A stretch of 64,000 nt of DNA from Clostridiales bacterium (GCA_015055805.1 SVHN01000001.1:1-64000); one strand, 5' to 3'; positions 16,086 to 25,507 are shown, counted from the stretch's first letter. A program made the numbers and translations. The notes: a model not told the origin generated them from the letters alone.

Positions 16086-17357
16086 ATGAAAGTACTTGTA
16101 GTAGGAAACGGCGGCAGAGAGCACGCCATTATACAAAGTCTTAAAAAGAGTAAAAAGATCGACGAGATTATCGCTATCGCAGGTAACGGCGGTATAGCGG
16201 CTGACGCTACAACCGTAAATATCAACGTTAAAGATATCCAAAAGATAGCAGAATACGCGGTAGAAAATAAGATTGATTTTGCCGTCGTTGCACCCGACGA
16301 TCCGCTAGTTCTCGGCGCGGTCAACGCGCTAGAAGAAAAGGGAATACCTTGCTTTGGTCCGACAAAAGAAGCGGCAATCATTGAGGGAAGTAAGATTTTC
16401 TCGAAAAACCTTATGAAAAAATACGGAATACCGACTGCTAATTACGAAACCTTTTCGGATATGCAACAGGCGTTTTCCTATCTTGAAACACAAGATATGC
16501 CTATCGTTATAAAGGCGGACGGTCTTGCGCTCGGTAAAGGCGTTATCATTGCAGAAACCTTAGACGACGCTAAGGCGGCAGTTAAATCTATGATGGAAGA
16601 CAAGGTGTTCGGCGCAAGCGGCGCAAACGTCGTTATCGAAGAATTCCTTACTGGCCCGGAAGTATCCGTTCTATCGTTTACCGACGGTAAAACCTTAGTG
16701 CCTATGGTGTCTTCAATGGACCATAAGCGCGCGCTTGACGGCGACAAAGGTCTTAACACGGGCGGTATGGGTACGGTTGCACCTAACCCATATTACACCG
16801 ATAGCGTTGCTAAAGAGTGTATGGAAAAAATATTTATTCCAACTATGGACGCTATGAATAAAGAAGGCAGAACTTTCAAAGGCTGCTTGTACTTTGGGCT
16901 TATGCTCACCCCGAAAGGACCTAAGGTAATCGAATACAACTGCCGTTTCGGCGATCCCGAAACGCAGGTGGTTTTGCCGCTACTTAAATCCGATTTGTTC
17001 GAGATTATGCTAGCGGTAAGCGAAGAGAGATTGTCGGAAGTAAAGGTCGAGTTTTTCAATAAGTCTGCTTGCTGCGTTATTATGGCAAGCAAAGGCTATC
17101 CCGAATCTTACGAAAAGGGTTATGAAATAACCTTTAATACTAGCAGAAAGAACGTTTTTGTTGCAGGTGCTAAACTTGAAGACGGAAAACTTTTAACAAA
17201 CGGTGGCAGAGTTTTGGGCGTAACTGCAATCGCTAAAAACTTAAAGAAAGCTATCGGCAAAGCATACAAGAAAGTATCAAAAATTAGCTTTATAAATGCG
17301 TACAGCCGTTCGGATATCGGTGAACGCGCACTTAAAGCATACGGAGAAAAAAGATAA
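16086..17357 (+). CDS. purD: Phosphoribosylamine-glycine ligase (GAR synthetase)
   Basis: An ATP-grasp enzyme joining phosphoribosylamine and glycine. The 423 residues open with VLVVGNGGREHAI, the typical PurD start. The ATP-grasp core runs through VIKADGLALGKGV (about 139-151) and ends with the metal site EYNCRFGDPETQV. CGGAG precedes the ATG. Its stop TAA shares one base with the purL ATG. Confidence 0.96.
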   Translation: MKVLVVGNGGREHAIIQSLKKSKKIDEIIAIAGNGGIAADATTVNINVKDIQKIAEYAVENKIDFAVVAPDDPLVLGAVNALEEKGIPCFGPTKEAAIIEGSKIFSKNLMKKYGIPTANYETFSDMQQAFSYLETQDMPIVIKADGLALGKGVIIAETLDDAKAAVKSMMEDKVFGASGANVVIEEFLTGPEVSVLSFTDGKTLVPMVSSMDHKRALDGDKGLNTGGMGTVAPNPYYTDSVAKECMEKIFIPTMDAMNKEGRTFKGCLYFGLMLTPKGPKVIEYNCRFGDPETQVVLPLLKSDLFEIMLAVSEERLSEVKVEFFNKSACCVIMASKGYPESYEKGYEITFNTSRKNVFVAGAKLEDGKLLTNGGRVLGVTAIAKNLKKAIGKAYKKVSKISFINAYSRSDIGERALKAYGEKR

Positions 17358-20300
17358 TGGTATACAGAATTTACGTAGCAAAAAAAGCAGAGTTTGCAAA
17401 CGAGGCAAACGCGCTTTTAGGCGAGATTAAAAATCTTTTGAAAATCAGCGGTGTTGATACCCTTTCGGTAATAAACCGCTACGACGTTGAAAACATTGAT
17501 AAAACGCTGTTCGATAAATGCATTAACTCTGTATTTTCCGAACCGCAGATTGACGACACCTTTGTGTCGTTACCTAACGCGGACTACGTTTTTGCGGTAG
17601 AACCGTTGCCTGGTCAGTTCGACCAACGCGCGGACTCTGCGGCGCAATGCGTTCAGCTCTTTTCGGCGGGAAACCGTCCGACGGTTAAGACTGCAAAGGT
17701 TTACGCTATTAACGGTAAACTATCAAGCGAAGAACTTGACGCTATAAAGAAATACGTTATTAACCCCGTAGAGTGCAGAGAGGCTGACCTAAAAGAAAAA
17801 GATACGCTTGCAATGACCTACGATTTGCCCGAAAAGGTCGCAACCCTTAACGGCTTTAATAAGTATGACGAAAACCAGCTTAACGCTTTCCTAAAAGAGA
17901 AAGGTCTTGCAATGGATCTTGACGATCTAAAATTCTTGCAGGCATACTTTAGAAAGGAAGACAGAGACCCGACCATTACCGAAATCAAGATGATTGATAC
18001 CTACTGGTCCGACCATTGCCGTCACACGACTTTCCTTACGACGGTAGACAGCGTTGAGTTTGAAGATAAACTCGCGCAGGAAATTTACGAAGACTATATA
18101 GCAACTAGGGCTGCTATCGGCAGAACTAAGCCTATAAACCTTATGGACCTTGCAACCATTGCAACGAGATACCATAAAAAGACGGGTGCTCTTCCCAAGA
18201 TTGACGAGTCGGAAGAAATTAACGCATGTACCGTAAAAATCAAAGTAAACGTCGGTGGGGAAAAACAGGACTGGTTATTGCTCTTTAAGAACGAAACCCA
18301 CAACCACCCGACTGAAATCGAGCCTTTCGGTGGCGCGGCAACCTGTATCGGCGGTGCTATCCGTGACCCGTTGTCGGGCAGAAGTTACGTTTATGCCGCA
18401 ATGCGCGTAACCGGTGCAGCCGACCCCTTAAAACCTTTGGAAGAAACTATCCCCGGAAAACTTCCGCAGAGAAAAATCGTTACTACTGCGGCAAACGGAT
18501 ATTCTTCTTACGGCAACCAGATAGGTCTTGCAACCGGTATGGTTGATGAAATTTATCACGACGGATACGTTGCAAAACGTATGGAAATAGGCGCGGTAAT
18601 TGCTGCTGCTCCCGAAAAGAACGTTCGACGCGAAGTGCCTGAAAAGGGCGACGTAGTAATTCTTCTCGGTGGAAGAACGGGTAGAGACGGCTGCGGCGGT
18701 GCGACGGGTTCTTCTAAGTCACACAGTGTTGAATCGCTTACTTCTTGCGGCGCAGAAGTCCAAAAAGGTAACGCGCCCGAAGAGAGAAAACTTCAAAGAT
18801 TATTCAGAAATCCGAACGCGTCAATACTTATCAAGCGTTGTAACGACTTTGGCGCAGGCGGTGTTTCGGTTGCTATCGGCGAACTTGCAGACGGTCTTAA
18901 CATAGACCTTGACAAAGTACCCAAGAAATACGACGGTCTTGACGGAACGGAACTGGCTATTAGCGAATCTCAGGAAAGAATGGCTGTCGTTGTAGAAGAA
19001 AAGGACGTCGAAAAATTCATTGCGCTTGCAACCGAAGAGAACTTAGAGGCAACCGTGGTTGCAACCGTAACCGACGACGCGCGCTTAAAGATGACTTGGA
19101 AAGGCAACGTTATCGTTGACATTTCAAGAGAATTCTTAAATTCTAACGGCGCGGAAAAGAAAACTGCGGTAAAAATTCTTCCGCAGACTTTGGCTAAAAA
19201 ACAAATACCGTCTGACTTTAAGACTGGTTTAGTTAAACTTAGTTCCGACCTTAACGTATGTTCAAAACGCGGACTTTCTGAGCGTTTTGATTCGACTATC
19301 GGCGCAGGCACGGTGCTTATGCCTTTCGGTGGAAAGAACCAGAGAACGCCTATTCAAGCAATGGTAAACAAAGTATCCGTTGAGAACGCAGATACCGACA
19401 CCTGTTCGTTTATGAGTTGGGGTTACAATCCGTTCATAGCAGAGAAGAGCCCGTTGTTCGGCGGATATTATGCGGTAATTGAAAGCGTATGTAAGTTGAT
19501 TGCTACGGGCGCAACTTTTGAAGATACTTACCTTACTTTCCAAGAATACTTTGAAAAACCCAACAAAGACGCAGCGCGTTGGGGTAAGCCTATGAGCGCG
19601 TTGCTCGGCGCATACAAAGCGCAGAGAGCGTTAAAACTTTCAGCTATCGGCGGAAAAGACTCAATGAGCGGCTCGTTTGAAAATATCGACGTTCCGCCCA
19701 CACTCGTTTCCTTTGCAGTAACCACCGATACTCTCGACAAGGTTATATCACCTGAGTTTAAATCGGCTGGCAACAAGGTTATGTTATTACCGTCTAAAAA
19801 GACGGCCGACGGACTTATCGATACCGACGACTTAATCGAAAACTTCAAGATTATAGAAGAACTTAACGCAAAGGGTAAAATCCTTTCAGCATACACTTTG
19901 ACCTACGGCGGTATAGCCGAGGCGGTTATGAAGATGGCGTTTGGTAACGGCATAGGCTTTGCATTTAACGATATCTCGTTAAACGATATCTTCGACTATA
20001 ATTACGGTAGTTTCATTATCGAATTAAAGGACGGCGCAGACGTTCAAAAGGCAACCGTTATCGGTCAGACTACTGCTGATAATGCAATAAGTTATAAGGG
20101 TGAAAAGGTCGACATCAATTATCTTTTAGGTGAATACGAAGGCAAACTTGAATCGGTATTTAAGTGCAACGACGTTAAAACCACTAAGGGTTCGATTCCC
20201 GCAATATCTTACAGCGCAAGCGACTGGACGTATTCGCCCACTAAGTTTGCTAAGCCTAGGGTTTTAGTGCCTGTATTCCCCGGTACTAACTGTGAATACG

Positions 20301-21046
20301 ACACCAAAAAGGCGTTCGCAAGAGCAGGCGCAGACGTTGAAATATTCGTTATTAAAAATATCGTTGACGTAAAAGAATCGGTTGACGAGTTTGCTAAAAA
20401 GGTTAAGAATAGCCAGATTATATTCGTTCCTGGTGGATTCTCGGGCGGTGACGAACCCGACGGATCGGGTAAGTTTATAACGGCGTTCTTCCGCAATAAG
20501 GCGATAAAAGAAAACGTTACCGAACTCTTGGATATAAGAAAAGGACTTATGGGTGGTATCTGCAACGGTTTCCAAGCACTTATTAAACTAGGACTCGTTC
20601 CTTACGGCAAGATTACCGACGAAGTTACCGAAGATATGCCGACTCTTACCTTTAACAGCATAGCAAGACACCAGTCAATGCTTGTCAACACAAGGATCGC
20701 GTCCAACAAATCACCGTGGCTCATGCAGACCAACGTCGGTGACGTTTACACCGTTCCTATCTCTCACGGTGAAGGTAGATTTATCGTGAAGAACGAACTT
20801 TTAGATGAACTTATTAAGAACGGTCAGGTTGCTACTCAGTACGTTGACCAAAACGGCGCACCCACTTACGACGTAAGGTTTAACCCCAACGATTCGGTTT
20901 ACGCAATAGAAGGTATCACTTCTCCCGATGGTAGGGTATTCGGTAAGATGGGACACTCTGAAAGAACAGGCAACGGACTTTACAAAAACGTACTTGGCGA
21001 ATACGACATAAAGATGTTCGATTCGGCAGTAAAATATTTCAAATAA
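17357..21046 (+). CDS. purL: FGAM synthase, single-chain PurL with fused PurQ glutaminase
   Basis: Turns FGAR to FGAM using glutamine and ATP. At 1229 residues it is the fused form found in many Clostridia, so no purS or purQ genes are needed. The N-terminal PurS-like region comes first, then the synthetase core with YWSDHCRHTTF near residue 216, NETHNHPTEIEPFGGAAT, and the second half with WGYNPFIAEK. The glutaminase starts near residue 967 (VLVPVFPGTNCEYD). Its nucleophile Cys1069 lies in GGICNGFQ and the triad His1137 and Glu1139 in SHGEGRF. It overlaps purD by one base. Confidence 0.96.
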   Translation: MVYRIYVAKKAEFANEANALLGEIKNLLKISGVDTLSVINRYDVENIDKTLFDKCINSVFSEPQIDDTFVSLPNADYVFAVEPLPGQFDQRADSAAQCVQLFSAGNRPTVKTAKVYAINGKLSSEELDAIKKYVINPVECREADLKEKDTLAMTYDLPEKVATLNGFNKYDENQLNAFLKEKGLAMDLDDLKFLQAYFRKEDRDPTITEIKMIDTYWSDHCRHTTFLTTVDSVEFEDKLAQEIYEDYIATRAAIGRTKPINLMDLATIATRYHKKTGALPKIDESEEINACTVKIKVNVGGEKQDWLLLFKNETHNHPTEIEPFGGAATCIGGAIRDPLSGRSYVYAAMRVTGAADPLKPLEETIPGKLPQRKIVTTAANGYSSYGNQIGLATGMVDEIYHDGYVAKRMEIGAVIAAAPEKNVRREVPEKGDVVILLGGRTGRDGCGGATGSSKSHSVESLTSCGAEVQKGNAPEERKLQRLFRNPNASILIKRCNDFGAGGVSVAIGELADGLNIDLDKVPKKYDGLDGTELAISESQERMAVVVEEKDVEKFIALATEENLEATVVATVTDDARLKMTWKGNVIVDISREFLNSNGAEKKTAVKILPQTLAKKQIPSDFKTGLVKLSSDLNVCSKRGLSERFDSTIGAGTVLMPFGGKNQRTPIQAMVNKVSVENADTDTCSFMSWGYNPFIAEKSPLFGGYYAVIESVCKLIATGATFEDTYLTFQEYFEKPNKDAARWGKPMSALLGAYKAQRALKLSAIGGKDSMSGSFENIDVPPTLVSFAVTTDTLDKVISPEFKSAGNKVMLLPSKKTADGLIDTDDLIENFKIIEELNAKGKILSAYTLTYGGIAEAVMKMAFGNGIGFAFNDISLNDIFDYNYGSFIIELKDGADVQKATVIGQTTADNAISYKGEKVDINYLLGEYEGKLESVFKCNDVKTTKGSIPAISYSASDWTYSPTKFAKPRVLVPVFPGTNCEYDTKKAFARAGADVEIFVIKNIVDVKESVDEFAKKVKNSQIIFVPGGFSGGDEPDGSGKFITAFFRNKAIKENVTELLDIRKGLMGGICNGFQALIKLGLVPYGKITDEVTEDMPTLTFNSIARHQSMLVNTRIASNKSPWLMQTNVGDVYTVPISHGEGRFIVKNELLDELIKNGQVATQYVDQNGAPTYDVRFNPNDSVYAIEGITSPDGRVFGKMGHSERTGNGLYKNVLGEYDIKMFDSAVKYFK

Positions 21047-21079
21047 TATATAATTAGACGATAAAAGGAGATTATACTA

Positions 21080-22756
21080 ATGGCAACTTATAAAAGCGAT
21101 ATTGAAATTGCACAGAGCGTAACCCCCGAGCACATTAAAGTAATAGCAGAACGCGCTGGTGTACCTGAACAATACCTTGAACAGTACGGAAGTAACAAGG
21201 CGAAAGTAGACTTATCACTACTTAAAGATTCCGACAAAAAAGACGGAAAACTAATCTTGGTTACGGCTATCACCCCGACACCTGCGGGTGAAGGTAAGAC
21301 AACCACGACCATAGGTCTTTCCGACGGACTTAAAAGAATAGGAAAGAACGTTATCGTTGCTCTTCGCGAACCGTCCTTAGGACCGGTTTTCGGTGTAAAG
21401 GGTGGCGCGGCTGGCGGCGGTTGGGCGCAGGTTATCCCGATGGAAGACATTAATCTTCACTTTACTGGTGACTTCCATGCAATCGGCGCAGCAAACAATC
21501 TTCTTGCAGCAATGCTTGATAACCACATTTATCAGGGCAACGCTTTGGGGATTGACCCAAGAAGAATTACTTGGCACAGATGCGTTGATATGAACGACCG
21601 TCAACTCCGTTTCGTTGTGGACGGACTAGGCGGAAAAGCCAACGGCACGCCAAGAGAAGACAGTTACGACATAACCGTTGCGTCTGAAATTATGGCTGTT
21701 TTATGCTTATCGTCGTCTATCACCGACTTAAAGAAAAGGCTTTCAAATATAATCGTAGGATATACCTATGAAGGTAAACCCGTAACCGCAGGTCAGCTCA
21801 ACGCACAAGGCGCAATGGCGGCTCTTCTTAAAGACGCACTAAAGCCCAACCTTGTTCAGACTTTAGAAGGAACGCCTGCGTTCGTTCACGGCGGACCGTT
21901 CGCTAATATTGCACACGGCTGTAACTCGATTATTGCAACTAAAATGGCAATGAAACTTGGCGATTATGCAGTTACCGAAGCAGGATTCGGCGCGGATTTA
22001 GGCGCGGAAAAATTCCTTGATATCAAGTGCCGTATGGCAGGCTTAAAGCCCGATGCGGTAGTTATCGTTGCAACCATAAGGGCGTTAAAGATGCACGGCG
22101 GCCGCGCAAAAACCGAACTTAATAACGAAGATCTCGTTGCGCTTGAAAAAGGACTTCCAAACCTACTTCGTCACGTTCACAACATTAAAGACGTTTATAA
22201 ACTTCCGTCAGTCGTTGCGGTCAACCGTTTCCCGACCGATACCGATAATGAAATTGAACTCGTTATCAAAAAGTGTAAGGAACTCGGCGTAAACGTAGTG
22301 CTTTCTACCGTATGGGCGGAAGGCGGCAAGGGTGGCGAAGAACTTGCAAAAGAAGTGGTTAGACTTTGTGAACAGAAAAACGACTTTACTTTTAGTTACG
22401 AACTCGACGAGAGTATCGAAAGCAAGATTGAAAGCGTTGCTAAAAAGATCTACGGTGGCGACGGCGTAATATTTACCGACGAAGCTAAAAAGCAGATAGC
22501 GACCTTAAATGAATTAGGCTTTGACAAAGTCCCCGTATGTATAGCAAAAACCCAGTATTCCTTCTCGGACGATATGACAAAACTCGGCGCACCCGAAGGA
22601 TTTAAGATTACCGTACGTTCGGTTAAGGTTTCTGCTGGCGCAGGATTTATAGTAGTACTAACAGGAAACATTATGACTATGCCCGGACTTCCCAAAGTTC
22701 CCGCGGCAGAAAAGATTGACGTTGACGAGAACGGCAAAATTTCAGGATTATTCTAA
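21080..22756 (+). CDS. fhs: Formate-tetrahydrofolate ligase
   Basis: Makes 10-formyl-THF from formate, THF and ATP, the donor used by PurN and the AICAR formyltransferase of the same operon. The 558 residues match the family. The nucleotide loop [13 protein letters not shown] is at residues 65-77, followed by [20 protein letters not shown] and later [20 protein letters not shown] precedes the ATG. Being last in a ZTP-controlled operon makes sense, since ZTP/ZMP accumulate when formyl-THF is short. Confidence 0.97.
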   Translation: MATYKSDIEIAQSVTPEHIKVIAERAGVPEQYLEQYGSNKAKVDLSLLKDSDKKDGKLILVTAITPTPAGEGKTTTTIGLSDGLKRIGKNVIVALREPSLGPVFGVKGGAAGGGWAQVIPMEDINLHFTGDFHAIGAANNLLAAMLDNHIYQGNALGIDPRRITWHRCVDMNDRQLRFVVDGLGGKANGTPREDSYDITVASEIMAVLCLSSSITDLKKRLSNIIVGYTYEGKPVTAGQLNAQGAMAALLKDALKPNLVQTLEGTPAFVHGGPFANIAHGCNSIIATKMAMKLGDYAVTEAGFGADLGAEKFLDIKCRMAGLKPDAVVIVATIRALKMHGGRAKTELNNEDLVALEKGLPNLLRHVHNIKDVYKLPSVVAVNRFPTDTDNEIELVIKKCKELGVNVVLSTVWAEGGKGGEELAKEVVRLCEQKNDFTFSYELDESIESKIESVAKKIYGGDGVIFTDEAKKQIATLNELGFDKVPVCIAKTQYSFSDDMTKLGAPEGFKITVRSVKVSAGAGFIVVLTGNIMTMPGLPKVPAAEKIDVDENGKISGLF

Positions 22757-22763
22757 AAACAAA

Positions 22764-22794
22764 TTTAACCGCTCGATATTTTCGGGCGGTTAAA
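22764..22794 (+). terminator. Purine operon terminator
   Basis: TTTAACCGC (22764-22772) pairs with GCGGTTAAA (22786-22794). The T tract after it is weak (ACTATTTT), so some read-through into the next gene is possible. Confidence 0.6.
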
Positions 22795-22814
22795 ACTATT
22801 TTAAGGGTATTAAT

Positions 22815-23495
22815 ATGGACAGAATAAAAGAAAACACCGTTCCTGCGGACAGTCAAATGCGCAGAAACGATAGAATAAAAGTTTTCGGTAAAACTGACGC
22901 CAAAACAAAAATCTTAATACTTGGCAATTCCATAACTTGGCACGAGTATAAAGACGAGATAGGCTGGTTCGGTGACTGGGGTATGGCGGCAAGTTCGGAA
23001 GATAACGATTACGTACATTTACTATGCGATAAACTCGGCGCGCTAAAACAGCCGTACGGCGAAGTTGCGGTTATGATAAGGCAGGCTGCGACTTGGGAAC
23101 TTGGCTATCAAAAAGACGACGTCTTGAACGATTTTATGGTAGAAAAAGAGTTTAACGCAGATATCGTATTGTTTAGGCTAGGTGAAAATATCCGTAAGGA
23201 CGTGGACGCTAAACTTCTTTATGAAAAGATAAAAGAACTCTTAAATTTTCTTTGTCCAAACGGAAAAGCCGTTTTGACCACAGGGTTTTGGAAAAATATC
23301 GTAGTTGACGATTGCATAAAGGAATATGCACAAAAAGAAAACGCTATCCTTATCGACCTTAATCCGTTAGGGGAAGACGAGAGCAATATGGCAATCGGAA
23401 AATTTTCTCACCACGGTGTGGAAATTCACCCTGGGGATAAGGGTATGAAAGAGATTGCTAACGTTCTATATAAAACATTAAAAGAATTGATTTAG
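22815..23495 (+). CDS. SGNH/GDSL-like hydrolase with an atypical catalytic end
   Basis: A 226-residue protein. GNSIT at residues 37-41 is the SGNH block I with the nucleophilic Ser39, and FRLGENI fits block III, where the oxyanion-hole Asn is expected. In block V the usual DxxHP is not present: the sequence is HHGVEIHPGDKG, with the His-Pro kept but no Asp three residues before it. The family covers esterases and lipases acting on acyl or acetyl groups; the substrate is unknown. There is no clear signal peptide, so it is probably cytoplasmic. Start chosen at ATG 22815 with AAGGG upstream. It may be read through from the purine operon. Confidence 0.7.
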   Translation: MDRIKENTVPADSQMRRNDRIKVFGKTDAKTKILILGNSITWHEYKDEIGWFGDWGMAASSEDNDYVHLLCDKLGALKQPYGEVAVMIRQAATWELGYQKDDVLNDFMVEKEFNADIVLFRLGENIRKDVDAKLLYEKIKELLNFLCPNGKAVLTTGFWKNIVVDDCIKEYAQKENAILIDLNPLGEDESNMAIGKFSHHGVEIHPGDKGMKEIANVLYKTLKELI

Positions 23496-23514
23496 TAAAG
23501 TTTCTTAAAAACAA

Positions 23515-23545
23515 AACGTCCGTAAAAACTACGGACGTTAATTTT
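23515..23545. terminator. Bidirectional terminator
   Basis: AACGTCCGT (23515-23523) pairs perfectly with ACGGACGTT (23531-23539). AATTTTTT follows on the plus strand and TTTTGTTTTT on the minus strand, so it can end both the hydrolase gene and the minus-strand unit from 23791. Confidence 0.8.
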
Positions 23546-23680
23546 TTATATTCAGTTGTTTCCTTTTTATTATGCCCTTGATAACGAATTAATTTTTAGA
23601 GGAAACTATCAATCAATATTTAAACAACTTTGTTTTTATCCGATCGCTTTCTTTACAACGACCTGCGACAACAAAACTCT

Positions 23681-23737
23681 CTATCTTCCTTCCGTTATCA
23701 GGGGCATAGACTCCGATATTTCCGTTAAACTGTTCAT
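23681..23737 (-). CDS. Possible 18-residue small ORF in a short transcription unit
   Basis: A perfect AGGAGG (plus-strand 23747-23752) lies 9 bases before an ATG that opens MNSLTEISESMPLITEGR and stops. It is the only reading frame with a good ribosome site in a unit bounded by a strong promoter (23791-23819) and a terminator (23515-23539). The peptide has no signal sequence or recognisable motif. It could be a leader peptide, a small protein, or just a chance ORF in a small RNA of about 270 nt. Confidence 0.4.
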   Translation of the reverse strand: MNSLTEISESMPLITEGR

Positions 23738-23790
23738 CGGTCCATACCTCCTTATTTTGCTTGGTATTTTTTCCTCCCTTTTCTGGCTTT

Positions 23791-23819
23791 AGTATAACAC
23801 GCCAATGCAATATTGTCAA
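23791..23819 (-). promoter_or_regulatory. Strong minus-strand promoter of the small unit
   Basis: On the minus strand, TTGACA (23814-23819), 17 bp, TATACT (23791-23796). It diverges from the promoter of the RimK-like gene at 23865. The only gene-like content before the terminator at 23539 is the small ORF; the rest of 23546-23680 shows nothing recognisable. Confidence 0.7.
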
Positions 23820-23864
23820 TATAGTTTTAAAAAATATTGTTAAAAAAATTTAGTTAAAACCCCC

Positions 23865-23893
23865 TTGACTATGCTTAAAAATCATAGTATAAT
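23865..23893 (+). promoter_or_regulatory. Promoter of the RimK-like gene
   Basis: TTGACT (23865-23870), 17 bp, TATAAT (23888-23893). An in-frame start at 23865 lies within it and can be excluded. Confidence 0.75.
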
Positions 23894-23915
23894 AAAATTT
23901 AATGGCGGTAAAATT

Positions 23916-24794
23916 ATGAAAGGCTTGATATTTATAAATCCATTCCGTGTGCCTAAAGAGTGTGTGCATCAAGCGGAAAGATTAAAAGAAGAATTTAATA
24001 AACTCGGCGTAGATATTGATATTATCGACGACGGCTATCAAAGGGTAACGGTTAGCGGTGATGGCTTAGCAATGAATTTACCCACAGCCGATTTTGCCGT
24101 GTATTTGGATAAGGACAAGTATTTATCTAACCTTTTAGAAAAGGTGGGACTTCGCCTTTTCAATACGCATAGTGCCGTTCGTGTTTGTGACGATAAGGCG
24201 GAAACATATATCGCTCTATCTGGGAAAGGGATAAAGTTTCCAAAAACGATCTTCGGCGCGCTGTGCTATAACGCAGAGTTGAAAATTAATAATGAAACGC
24301 CAAACATTATAGAAAAAGAACTAGGATATCCCGTTATTGTAAAAGAGAGCTACGGCTCAATGGGTAAAGGGGTATACCTTGCAAAGAATAAAACGGAACT
24401 ATTATCTATAATGGAAACGGTTAAACTTAAACCGCATCTTTTTCAGCAATACTTACCTTTTAAGAAAGGCGTGGATGTTAGGGTTATTGTTATCGGTGGA
24501 AAAACCGTCGCTGCAATGGAAAGAAGAAACGATAACGATTTTAGGTCGAACGTCGCAAGGGGCGGCCAAGGTAATATCATTGATCTTCCCGACTCGTTTA
24601 AATATACTGCTGAATCTTGCGCAAAAATTTTGGGACTTGATTACTGTGGCGTGGATTTACTATATAGTGAAGACGGTACGCCTTACGTGTGCGAAGTCAA
24701 CTCTAACGCGTTTTTTAGCGGCATTGAAAAGACGACTAGCGTAAACGTTGCTAAACTTTACGCTGAACATATTATTAGATCTATTACAAATTAA
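23916..24794 (+). CDS. RimK-like ATP-grasp ligase
   Basis: A 292-residue ATP-grasp protein. VIVKESYGSMGKGVYLA is the nucleotide-binding lysine and glycine loop, RVIVIGGKTVAAMERR follows, and DYCGVDLL...VCEVNSNAFF carries the metal-binding Asp, Glu and Asn. This is the layout of the RimK family, which joins amino acids such as glutamate to proteins or cofactors (ribosomal S6, F420, mycosporine). The target cannot be read from context because the gene is monocistronic. The start at 23916 follows the promoter at 23865-23893; GGCGG lies about 9 bases before it. Confidence 0.82.
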   Translation: MKGLIFINPFRVPKECVHQAERLKEEFNKLGVDIDIIDDGYQRVTVSGDGLAMNLPTADFAVYLDKDKYLSNLLEKVGLRLFNTHSAVRVCDDKAETYIALSGKGIKFPKTIFGALCYNAELKINNETPNIIEKELGYPVIVKESYGSMGKGVYLAKNKTELLSIMETVKLKPHLFQQYLPFKKGVDVRVIVIGGKTVAAMERRNDNDFRSNVARGGQGNIIDLPDSFKYTAESCAKILGLDYCGVDLLYSEDGTPYVCEVNSNAFFSGIEKTTSVNVAKLYAEHIIRSITN

Positions 24795-24812
24795 TACCTT
24801 GCTTTATTATTA

Positions 24813-24838
24813 AGCGGTGGATTACACCGCTTTTTTTC
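24813..24838 (+). terminator. Terminator of the RimK-like gene
   Basis: AGCGGTG (24813-24819), GATTA loop, CACCGCT (24825-24831), then a long T run. Confidence 0.9.
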
Positions 24839-24875
24839 TTTTTAAAAATATTTTTAAATTTTTTGCACAAAATAC

Positions 24876-24903
24876 TTGACAACCGTAAATTTACGGATAT
24901 AAT
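24876..24903 (+). promoter_or_regulatory. hsp20 promoter
   Basis: TTGACA (24876-24881), 16 bp, TATAAT (24898-24903), directly before the CIRCE operator. Confidence 0.75.
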
Positions 24904-24914
24904 AATAATTGAAA

Positions 24915-24941
24915 TTAGCAGTCAAGCACCGAGAGTGCTAA
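24915..24941 (+). promoter_or_regulatory. CIRCE operator (HrcA site) of hsp20
   Basis: TTAGCAGTC, 9 bases, GAGTGCTAA. It differs from the consensus TTAGCACTC-N9-GAGTGCTAA at one base. A second right half-site GAGTGCTAA lies at 24957-24965. HrcA, encoded at 30504, should bind here and repress under normal conditions. Confidence 0.92.
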
Positions 24942-25006
24942 CAATCAAAACAAGAGAGTGCTAATTGAAATTAAAGAAAAAAAATAAAGTAAAAGGAGAT
25001 TTAATT

Positions 25007-25429
25007 ATGAGAAACTATTTATCAAGAAGAAACAGCGATTTTCCGTTCGGATCGTTTTTTGACGATGCGATGGACGAATTTTTCAAGCCGGTTTTTTACG
25101 GCGTTAAAGAGCGGTCAATGCAGACCGACGTAAAAGAAACGGACGACGGATACCTTTTGAAGGTGGATATGCCGGGCTTTGAAAAGAGTGATATCAGCTT
25201 ATCCTTGGATAACGGATATTTAACCGTTGAAGCAAAGAGAGAAGAAAAAGAAGAGGATAAGGGATATATCAGAAGGGAGAGAAACTTTACGTGCAAGAGA
25301 AGTTATTACGTCGGTGAGGCGGTAACCGAAGAGGACGTTAAGGCAAAGTATAATAACGGTACGTTGGAATTAAGCGTTCCTAAAAAAGACAGAAAAGAAC
25401 TCCCGAAGAAAAACATTGAGATAGAATAA
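25007..25429 (+). CDS. Hsp20/alpha-crystallin small heat-shock protein
   Basis: An ATP-independent holding chaperone of 140 residues. The alpha-crystallin domain spans about residues 38-130, with MQTDVKETDDGYLLKVDMPGF at its start (core PGFEKSDI), REEKEEDKGYIRRER in the loop, and the C-terminal LSVPK. The tail ends KKNIEIE, an IxI-type motif used for oligomer contacts. The start at 25007 has AAGGAG before it; an open frame reaching back to 24965 has no site and runs into the CIRCE half-site. Heat control by HrcA is expected from the operator. Confidence 0.95.
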   Translation: MRNYLSRRNSDFPFGSFFDDAMDEFFKPVFYGVKERSMQTDVKETDDGYLLKVDMPGFEKSDISLSLDNGYLTVEAKREEKEEDKGYIRRERNFTCKRSYYVGEAVTEEDVKAKYNNGTLELSVPKKDRKELPKKNIEIE

Positions 25430-25435
25430 AAAGAG

Positions 25436-25480
25436 ATAAATTCGTCGCGGTAGGTTCTGCTGCGGCGAATTTATTTTTAA
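25436..25480 (+). terminator. hsp20 terminator
   Basis: ATAAATTCGTCGC (25436-25448) pairs with GCGGCGAATTTAT (25462-25474) with one G-T pair, followed by TTTTT. Confidence 0.75.
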
Positions 25481-25507
25481 AAATGGGATTAAGAGCATAA
25501 AAATAAA

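Noticed and set aside
23675-23705. GGAAGGAAG in the minus-strand unit as an SRP RNA tip
   Set aside because: The flanking bases do not pair as in helix 8 of SRP RNA and the GUCAGG partner is missing.
23556-23792. Plus-strand ORF of 78 codons between the hydrolase and RimK-like genes
   Set aside because: No ribosome site, no plus-strand promoter, and it overlaps the better-signalled minus-strand unit.
23613-23819. Minus-strand 68-codon ORF starting in the promoter
   Set aside because: Its only start codon lies within the -35 region, so it could not be on the transcript; kept only as an open frame.
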